The notes beneath the pieces were generated by a model. The model searched no databases. It saw only the letters and a list, made by a program, of their open reading frames with translations, and was not told the DNA's origin. DNA of 64,000 nt from Isoetes taiwanensis. Its lineage: Eukaryota > Streptophyta > Lycopodiopsida > Isoetales > Isoetaceae. Below are positions 57,053 to 64,000 of the stretch, one piece after another (the stretch's first letter is position 1; every line of letters starts with the position of its first letter). The position numbers and the translations under genes were made by a program. The stretch is taken from contig JAJEKV010000002.1 of NCBI GenBank assembly GCA_021234155.1, positions 39,547,841 through 39,611,840 of the forward strand, written 5' to 3'.

Positions 57053-58012
57053 ATCTTGAACTCTTTGTCTTGGCAGCTAAAGGATGACTCTGTATCCGAT
57101 ATTGTTTCTTCGACTCCATCGACGTCTCATACGTCGAGTCCTCTTGTCGTTATCGTGTTGCCCGAGGAGTGTTGAGGATGTTGATTGCTTCACCCCTGCA
57201 ATTGCGTGACATCTCTTCCTTTGATCTGTTACGCTATGGGAGGGAAGGAAATAACAAGGGAACTATATATGCAAAGCATATAGCTTACATAATTATAATT
57301 ACTACTAGAGCTATTAGGTCCCCCTTGTGCCTCCCTTCGAGTTGCACACCTACTCCTTGGCAATGTCGTCGGTGTTCCTCCCGGTGCAATAGTGTTGACG
57401 ATCTATATCCTCCTATTTGTACGTCGGCTCGTACTCCCATGTAACTTGTTGATATACTTGGGCCCTCCGGTGTTTTTCGGCTATGGCACAACGCGCTTTG
57501 CATCACATTCTAACTAAAGGTGTGCTGGTCATTGATGCTTCGATATTTCGGTCTGCTTCCTGATCCTGTTCTTGGGCGGTAATTGTTCCTCCTTCATGAT
57601 ACTTGAAGCTATTTGGAGGCGTCTTGAGGCTGTGCGCGATTCCTTTGGCTATACTCCTGGAGTTGTTCTTTGAATCGTCGATCCTTGGGTTCACCAAGTT
57701 GCATGCAAGTCCACGTGCAAGTCATCGGCTCGGCTCGCCTAGTTGAATCGTCATCGGCTCGGTTCGCCTAGTCGCTTCTCCATCGAGCTTCCGATCTTAC
57801 TTGTTTGATCCCCTCGATCACATGGCTTGGACGTTGTCATGTTCTACAGTGCTATGCCGTCTTCTTGCCTTGAGGTACCTTCCGGTGACTTTGATTGTGC
57901 TCGTCAGTTTTGATCCTCCTGTTGCCTCTAGGGAGCTCGTGGAAGAAGCCGGTTGCTAGCACTTCTCCAGCTTTCAGTTCCTGACCTTTGTCCCTCTATG
58001 CATGTCGGCCTC
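57053..58012. other. No recognisable gene
   Basis: GC-mixed sequence with a tandem CATCGGCTCGGCTCGCCTAG motif near 57720-57770. The five bases before the LTR are GCCTC, the candidate target duplication. Confidence 0.4.
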
Positions 58013-59605
58013 TGTGACGTTCCAAGTATTTATATGGTATATGTATAAATATACTGACACGTCACCCAGTAAAGATACGCCACCATGGGGTATTTTAACC
58101 TAGGGGGTTAACCTAAAAGGGATTAATCTAGCTATGCTAAATTAATTATTAAAGGTTAATTACCTATAATTAAGGAATTAATCTCTAATTGGATTAATTA
58201 GGATAATGGATGGATTAGGAAGGCGCCACTTGGCCAAACTCGATTGGCCAGCATGGGGATGCTAACTTGGGGCATCAACATTGAACCTTTGTCCCATTTG
58301 ACCCCAAAATCGAGCCAGGAGGAGGAGCAGCTGAGCGCCCGAGTTGCTGAAGCTGTTGCTGAGTGCCCAAGTTGCTAAACACCCAAGTCTCTGAAGATGG
58401 AAGCACCCCATGATAATGGATCAAGTCGAAACTCGGGTAAGTGGGTAGCCAAGCTTGAGATTTGTGGGATAGCGCTTCAATTAGTCCTCTCTGATTAACT
58501 TTGTTAGGACTAACCCTTCCTTGATAGATGGGATTATATTTCGATTATGGATTATGCTTTGATACGTATGGATGGATGAATCTATGATAGTTTCTCTGTT
58601 AGCCTTCTGTAAAGCAGGGATTAGAGGGGGGTAGAGACCTCTGTGCCTTATGCTTTAGTATGCTCCTAGTAGCTCCTTTAATTCCCAATTAGTGCGGCCT
58701 GTGCACAAGATACCACCGAGTCATGGATGCTATGGGATTGCTTAGCACCAAAGAAAGGACGCAATGGTGAAGTGGGGGTGGGGTCTTGCACGAACAAAAA
58801 AGGCTCCTGGAACTCCTACAGTGGGCTAGGCCTAATAGTCGGTCACGTAGAGGGCCGGGTATGGGTCTGACACTCCCTGGGTACGGAGGTGTGACCCGTA
58901 TGGGGCACCTGGTACTTTGCGTAGATTTAGGGGAGTAAGTCGGGTACGGATGCGGGGGTCGCTGATGCGGCACGTATTCTTTAGCTCACCCATGGACCCG
59001 CTGTGATCCTGGAAGGGGACACTTCCCTGACCTGCCTCATCGGACCAGGGCTTCATGAACCCTGGAGTAGGCTCAAAGGGTGATACCTTGAGTCTGCGTC
59101 TCCGGAAGGCTATAGTGATGCCATAGCATGATTCGACTCATCTGCAAAGTGTGCACAGGAGGGGCGGATGGTGTGGACAACCCTATCCAATGTTCTATGC
59201 CAGCCAACGCCATGCCAAGATTCGGTCTGCTGATCTCTTGACACCTAGCCGTCAGTCGATCCTCACTGGAGTCTGAGCCGTGGTAGAACCATGGGTTTGG
59301 GGTGTTTTCTCTAGTATTGAATGTATCTTCTCTGTCATCATCAGTTGGATGGATGTACCGCCCTTCGTGGTGGTATTTATGATGTGAATATGTTGTATGC
59401 TAACCTTGTATTCACGCTTCCGCGACATAGGAGCCCCATTGAAGGCGTGGGCCGAATGACCCCTCTGTGTCCTTCACTCGAGCATCTTTCCATGGATGGC
59501 CCGAGTTAGACGGAGGGCCCTGCTCATGGCGAGATGGTTGCCATGGGAGGGGAAAGTCCCCGTATGTATACGGCCGAGTGCCATATATGTTCTGGGAGCG
59601 TCACA
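58013..59605 (+). mobile_element. 5' LTR of an LTR retrotransposon
   Basis: 1593 bp beginning TGTGACGTTCC and ending GGAGCGTCACA, so the ends are the inverted repeat TGTGACG/CGTCACA and follow the TG..CA rule. A primer-binding site follows one base later. A TATA-like GTATAAATATA lies near 58045. The matching 3' LTR must lie beyond 64000. Gypsy-type plant LTRs often start TGTGACG; the superfamily is not proven here because no pol domain is in the window. Confidence 0.75.
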
Positions 59606-59606
59606 G

Positions 59607-59618
59607 TGGTATCAGAGC
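59607..59618 (+). promoter_or_regulatory. Primer-binding site (tRNA-iMet)
   Basis: TGGTATCAGAGC, the complement of the 3' end of initiator tRNA-Met and the commonest plant LTR-retrotransposon primer site, lies one base after the LTR end. It marks the start of minus-strand DNA synthesis and the beginning of the internal region. Confidence 0.85.
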
Positions 59619-60300
59619 CGTGACTTTGGTTGCTCGAAATCATAGCACTGACCAAACCCTAACTCGTTAGTTCGGTAGTTAGGTGGGAGTTAAGCTAGTG
59701 TGATTGTTTAGCTCTTTGATGTTTGGTTCTGTGCTAGGTTGATGTAGTAGATTGTAAGTTTTAAAGAGGTTCAGGGCGACTGGAGGACCCAAGTTTGGAA
59801 GGGCTATAACTTTTTGTAGGTAGCTCGGATGTAGGCGAAAATGGCTCCAATGGATTGGGCACCTCCCAAATACCCTAGGGGGCATGTCTCCCGAGGGCGG
59901 AAAGTCAACAGCAGGCCGAAAAGTCGAAAGGGGCGCTGCTGTCGTCCGAGGTGTTTCTTTTGAAGAGTTAGGAGCGTATAACGCCGCCTTGGCATACCTG
60001 GTCCCGCGTATTTTTATCTGGCGTCCTTTTTTTTTTTTTTTAATTTTGAAAACTTTTTTTTTTTTTTTAAAAAAGGGTTAAAAGTTAAATTCAAATTAGT
60101 GTACTTTTTCAAAAGTGTGTTTCTTTGGACGACTTTCTTCCGCCATAGCCGCCAGACTAGAGCTCCTTTTCCGCCATAGCCGTCCTCCACTGATACCTTG
60201 CAACCACCCTAAACCCCTAGTGCCTTCGCCTACCCTCTAGCGGTACCTATTCAAACCTGAGCGCCCTACTTCTTCTCCTCTGTTATCCGTCGCCAGTGCC
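59619..60300 (+). other. Retroelement leader, noncoding
   Basis: A leader with T-runs at 60028-60070. No open frame of note. Confidence 0.45.
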
Positions 60301-61598
60301 ATGATGCCGCCCTTCAAGCTAACCGTGGACCTAAACAAGGCGACTATCTTCCAGCTGTTCAGTGTCCTAGTAGACTATCTCCTGGATGATAACCCTATGA
60401 TTGACACTGTTCTAGACCTCCTTGTAACTCATTTCACTGAGGGCCGTAGAATCCCTTACTCCATTTCAATGACCGCTTCCTCATGAAGCAAAATGCTGCA
60501 AACCAACCCTACACCCTTGTAGAGCAGCCTGATCAAGCTTGGGCCCTTGTTAAGTTTTACCCACTAGCCAGCGAGGAGGAAGATCCCGTAGAACTTATCA
60601 GGACGGAGGCCCAACGGGTTCAGCACCTTGCTAGGGTAGAAGACCTTCAGCAAATAGCTAGTGCCCTACCAGAAGAGCGGGCTAGCAGTTTCTATTACCT
60701 TGGTAAAGGCCATGTACTTATGTACAGAGACCATTACACTCTTCCCACTTTCTTTTGGAACGAGGAACTTTATAGCTTTGTTTTTGAAAATGTTCCCCCT
60801 ACCTTCACACAAGATCGCATGGACCTTGTGCAAGCGGACATGCGAGCTCACCCGGCCCGGTACCATACGGAGATTGCCAGGCGGATACAAGTGCGTTTGG
60901 ATAAAGAGGCCCGGGATGCTGAGAGAGAGAGGCTCCGTAAGGAAGAGGAAGATGCCCAAAACCAGCAGGGCGGGGACCAGCATGTTGATCAGCAGGGGGA
61001 TCAGAATGTTGACCAGCAGGGGGATCAAAACGTCGACCAAAATATAGATCAACATGTAGATCAGGACGGAGGCCAGAATACTGTTGTCCCGGATAAGGAA
61101 GATCGGTGGAGAAACAGGAAGAGGAAGCATACGGAGCCCACACATGGAGGCGTCAATTACAAGACCCGGCTTCAGAAGGATGCCCAAATTGGGAAGGACG
61201 CGTCGGCTCAGCGCCGGGAGCAGATTGTGCAGCGGGCAAAACATCCCTTGACCGGCGGGAAGTTCTTGTGATTGCTCCAGGCAATTATCAAGCCTAGGAA
61301 GCCCCATAGGTTCCGACCGGGCACAGTAGCTCTTCGCGAGATACGTAAGTATCAGAAGACTACCGAGCCATTGATACGCCGGCTACCTTTTCAGCGACTT
61401 GTCCGGGAGATTGCCCAAGAATTTAAGACCGACCTGAGGTTTCAGGCCTTTGCTATCCTCGCACTCCAGGAGGCTGCCGAGGCTTACCTCATAGAGATTT
61501 TGAGTGACGCTAACCTTTGCGCCATCCATGCAAAGAGGGTTACCATAATGCCCAAGGACATCCAACTCGCAAGGAGGATCCGAGGGGAGTTTCAGTGA
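60301..61598 (+). pseudogene. Unknown N-terminal protein fused to a histone H3 core
   Basis: ATG 60301 starts MMPPFKLTVDLNKATIFQLF. A frameshift near 60455 leads into the frame 60483-61268 (NAANQPYTLVEQPDQAWAL .. GKGHVLMYRDHYTLPTFFW), then a charged helix (KEARDAERERLRKEEEDAQ), tandem DQ(Q/N)VDQ-type repeats (60965-61075) and a basic segment RNRKRKHTEP. TGA at 61269-61271 is in frame. Directly after it the same frame gives a gapless 99-residue H3 fold from [15 protein letters not shown] (61299) to [18 protein letters not shown]56, K79, C110 and H113 positions are kept; changes include L60P, G102E and a C terminus FQ for RA (numbering from memory of plant H3). The normal H3 tail is absent. It lies 0.7 kb after an LTR and primer site. 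It is either a fusion with two lesions or two adjacent genes, the second without an ATG. Confidence 0.8.
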
Positions 61599-61859
61599 CT
61601 ATGGGACCTTCTTTGTTTTGTTGTAAAATTTTGTAGATCTATCTATGTAACATACTCTTTTTGTGAAGATATAAATATAAGAGTGTTTTTTTTCCGCCAC
61701 TTGGTCTAAATTTAAATGTAAATTATTAAGTACATAATATTTTTTTAATAACCTAGGGAAACGTGCCGAAAAGTATAAAGTCACTTTTCGACCCATTAGG
61801 GGTTTATTTTCGTTTCTGCCTTTAGAGTTTGTCTTCGCCTCCCTTGCGCCTTCTTTCTC
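61599..61859 (+). other. AT-rich spacer with hairpin
   Basis: It holds AAGATATAAATATAAG (TATA-like) near 61662 and an inverted repeat CGAAAAGT/ACTTTTCG at about 61768-61790. It could carry a terminator and promoter between two ORFs. Confidence 0.35.
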
Positions 61860-63250
61860 ATGGCTCGCCCGACTCTACAGCAGTGGTACTTGGATGGAGA
61901 GCACTGGGACCCCGCGGTTCCCTTTGATGTTCTTCATCCTTATCTGCTCAGCAAGTGGACCTCGTCTCTAACATGCAGGCGCACCCCGATTATGCTGCTT
62001 TCCTTCGGTTCTATTGTGAGGAGATTGTGCCTGCATGCGTCTTCAATGAAGACGACTCACAGCTCTACCTCGACTTCCACACTTTGCTCGAGATGTTAGG
62101 AGGTGATGAGCATGCCCGGAATGTCATCAAGGGCATAAGGAGAAGAGGAACCGACCTCCCCATCGTTACTATAGGTCGGGAAGTCTGTTTTGAGGCCCGG
62201 TTTGCACTGGCCATTATCATGGACCAGTATATTGAAGATGAGCAGATACCTGCCGAGCAATCTTCTACACCAGTACCTCCTGACTCGGAAGACGATGAAG
62301 TCGTCGACGAGCAGGACTTTGCACGGTGGAAGGAGTTAGCCACCGAGGCACCGGCAGGACGAGAGAAAGCCCTCAAGCTCGAAGGGCTAAACCTTCTTCC
62401 TACTGTACTCTTGAACAACCAGGAGTACCTGATTCTAGAGGACATTATGTGGGCCTACCGCGTTATTGCTGATATGCGGGGCCGCAAAAAGATAGAGGTC
62501 CTCTATGATCTTGTCGAGTAGTGCCAGGATGACTTCCTCGACTTTACCACACCGGTTGTGCATCCCCCACAAGTCGAGAACTTGTTGGTATATCGACCAG
62601 AAGAGCTAGAGCCCGTTGAGACCCTTTTGTCCCTTCGGCAGTTCTTACTGACTGATACCTCCCAACCTCCAGAGGAGCTGTTTGCGGCTCACGTGAGGCC
62701 TCCTCCTACAGACCAGCCATTGCAGATCACCATGGGAGGGGTAGCTCAAGAGGTGGAAGACCTTTGGGACACCAAGGTAAGTTTTAGGGATGATAAAGAA
62801 GAAGCAGAGCAGGAGAAGATCCCCGTTAACTTGGAAAAGGAAGCGGAGACCTCCAGGGATCCCCAAATTAGGGCAATGGGCAACCATTTGACCCGATTCT
62901 TCCTTTCAGCTTTCCGGCAAGGAGAGGTCTTGTTCTTCTCCAAGAACTTGGGGCCTTCTTCTGAAGCATCTTGGTGGGCACTTCGTGCGATATCCACCTT
63001 GGCGGGCCATAAGAAGATTGACTATCACGCCACCACCATTACCTTGGTCCGACGAGATTTGGCTATCGTAGCGTTGGGGGACGTAGCGGGCTGCGCAAGT
63101 ATGCGACTCCTTGTGGCGGCACCTTTGGCCACTTGCTTGCCACCAGAGGCAGCAGCTCGAGCCGCCCTCTCTGCTAGCCCCAGCACCACTTTGATGCGCT
63201 ACCGACCACCTCCTCATCCTATGGACGAAGAGGAGGAACCTAGTTCTTAG
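61860..63250 (+). pseudogene. Unknown protein with histone-fold-like C-terminal part
   Basis: ATG 61860 starts MARPTLQQWYLDGEHWDP. A frameshift near 61945 leads into VDLVSNMQAHPDYAAFLRF and a single frame to 63250 with one TAG (62519-62521). The C-terminal stretch HLTRFF (about 62886) .. LGPSSEASWWALRAISTLAG .. DYHATTITLVRRDLAIVALGD aligns by eye with the H2A fold (GRI.R.L .. GAP..LAAVLEYLAAE..ELAG .. D..KT.I.PR..QLAVRNDEE) in order and nearly in spacing. Upstream, NNQEYLILEDIMWAYRVIAD resembles the last helix of H2B (or H4). These are weak matches; only the neighbouring H3 makes them worth noting. The middle is acidic. Function unknown. Confidence 0.45.
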
Positions 63251-63431
63251 ATATTTTTCTTGTTACAGTTACGCATCTTGTATCGCGTATAGTTGTAAAT
63301 TTTGATTGGCATTTTTTTATATATATGCTATTTTCTTATGCTTTATGATTAGTGTATCGTTGAGTACCACTAAATTGTGTCCCTATGATACTTGTTATCT
63401 CCTTTAAAGTTGGAGTATAAGGAATTGTTCA

Positions 63432-63923
63432 ATGTCATATATTCATTCTTACCGTCTTGCAGACGAGGAACTCGAAGAACTTGAGGAAAGAATCACCAAC
63501 GAAATACGAAGGGACGATCAGGGACCTCCCGACCAAGACTACGGTCAACGGTATGGGGAGTATCCAGACCGGAATGATGATTACGAAGCAGAGGAGCCTC
63601 TGGAACAAGGAGAGCCCTATGACTCAACTAAAGGCCTGGAAATAGTCAATATTCTTCGAGAACGTGCCTTTGAGAATCTACAACAAACTCTTCGACGTAC
63701 CTGGGATTACTGGGAAATGACAAGGCACGAAGCTTTTGCGGACGCCAACGACCACTTATGGCAGATCTTTTATGCGCTAAGAAACCTTTTTAACTTGCTC
63801 ATTATTAGCCCCACGTTAGACTACCAGCACGTTATCATCCAGGCATGGGCTCGCTACAAGGTGGTCAGGGTCGTACGGGAGAGATTTCGCTATTCTATCC
63901 TCTACCCTTTTGCGCAGCCTTAG
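63432..63923 (+). CDS. Unrecognised 163-residue protein, homologue of the 21.8-22.2 kb exon
   Basis: An intact ORF from ATG 63432 (MSYIHSYRLADEELEELEE) to TAG at about 63921. The N-terminal half is acidic and Tyr/Gln-rich (DDQGPPDQDYGQRYGEYPD). The C-terminal half is helical: IVNILRERAFENLQQTLRR .. WQIFYALRNLFNLLIISPTL .. RYKVVRVVRERFRYSI. That half shares ILxxxAxxN, R-x-L-x-x-LL, PTxxY and RY with the minus-strand exon at 21757-22156. It is preceded by a 180-base AT-rich spacer. It has no known domain. It is the only unbroken frame in this cluster. Confidence 0.6.
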   Translation: MSYIHSYRLADEELEELEERITNEIRRDDQGPPDQDYGQRYGEYPDRNDDYEAEEPLEQGEPYDSTKGLEIVNILRERAFENLQQTLRRTWDYWEMTRHEAFADANDHLWQIFYALRNLFNLLIISPTLDYQHVIIQAWARYKVVRVVRERFRYSILYPFAQP

Positions 63924-64000
63924 GCCTAATCTCTTCAGTTTTCTTTTATGGCTAAGTATGTGTGGACTAAAAGTTGTCTAATGTACAGCCTTATGGCTAA

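Noticed and set aside
59607-59618. tRNA gene end
   Set aside because: Only the 12 bases complementary to tRNA-iMet are present; there is no cloverleaf. It is a primer-binding site.
60483-60486. ATGA stop/start overlap suggesting viral-type coupled translation
   Set aside because: Reading upstream in the second frame gives a sensible continuation, so a one-base frameshift is the simpler explanation.
60301-60960. Histone fold in the N-terminal part of the H3-fusion ORF
   Set aside because: I compared it with H4, H2A and H2B patterns and found no alignable helix order.

Overview
The window is nuclear DNA of a land plant, most likely a fern or another seed-free plant. The evidence is a DYW-type pentatricopeptide repeat (PPR) gene, spliced genes with GT..AG introns, plant-type LINE, hAT, PIF/Harbinger and LTR elements, long GT and GA microsatellites, and low gene density. 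The clade is an inference from the style of the PPR repeats. I saw no rRNA or tRNA genes and no CRISPR. Most long reading frames carry isolated one-base frameshifts or single stop codons, so this is either an old, decayed region or an imperfectly polished assembly. Exon limits below rest on reading frame and GT/AG signals only.

Layout. 0-8 kb: a two-exon glyoxalase-fold (VOC) gene on the minus strand whose 5.5-kb intron holds two decayed PPR genes. 8-15 kb: LINE remnants, purine-rich DNA, a duplicated exon-like segment and a hAT MITE with perfect 8-bp target duplications. 15.6-20.7 kb: a four-exon minus-strand gene joining an RG-rich start, a DGQH (ParB/DndB-like) segment, a degenerate DNA-methylase-like domain and an FCP1/NIF-type phosphatase domain; a small unknown gene lies beside it at 21.8-22.2 kb. 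24-27 kb: a decayed transposase-like gene (GHTHEDVD motif). 28-31 kb: microsatellites and a second copy of the 8.3-9.7 kb repeat. 31-36.4 kb: a PIF/Harbinger element with a Myb-like ORF1 and a convergent DDE transposase. 36.9-42.8 kb: two decayed LINEs. 44.6-57 kb: a composite of nearly identical blocks (A..B-A-B-A') enclosing a second transposase-like pseudogene and a decayed N6/N4 DNA methyltransferase-like gene (about 50.9-53.75 kb). 58.0-59.6 kb: an LTR (TGTGACG..CGTCACA) followed by a tRNA-iMet primer-binding site. 60.3-63.9 kb: a compact run of ORFs, the first ending in an almost complete histone H3 core, the second with weak H2B/H2A-like resemblance, the third a homologue of the small gene at 22 kb.

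The strongest unexplained signal is a set of short, near-perfect palindromes whose 'word' is specific to each locus and which sit in introns and gene flanks but not in exons. The word is AAATCGCGCC plus its inverse at 15.1-22.4 kb, GTGTATTC plus its inverse at 49.3-53.0 kb, AAATCGC-type at 31.5-32.8 kb, and GGGTTCGC-type in the first 240 bases. All three introns modelled in the DGQH gene and most of those in the methylase-like gene carry the local word. One intron holds a complete 337-bp fold-back built from it. The second main point is the histone H3 fold fused to an unknown N-terminal region just downstream of an LTR and primer-binding site. Links between the two loci (homologous small proteins; two methylase-like paralogues) suggest a related gene set spread over the window.
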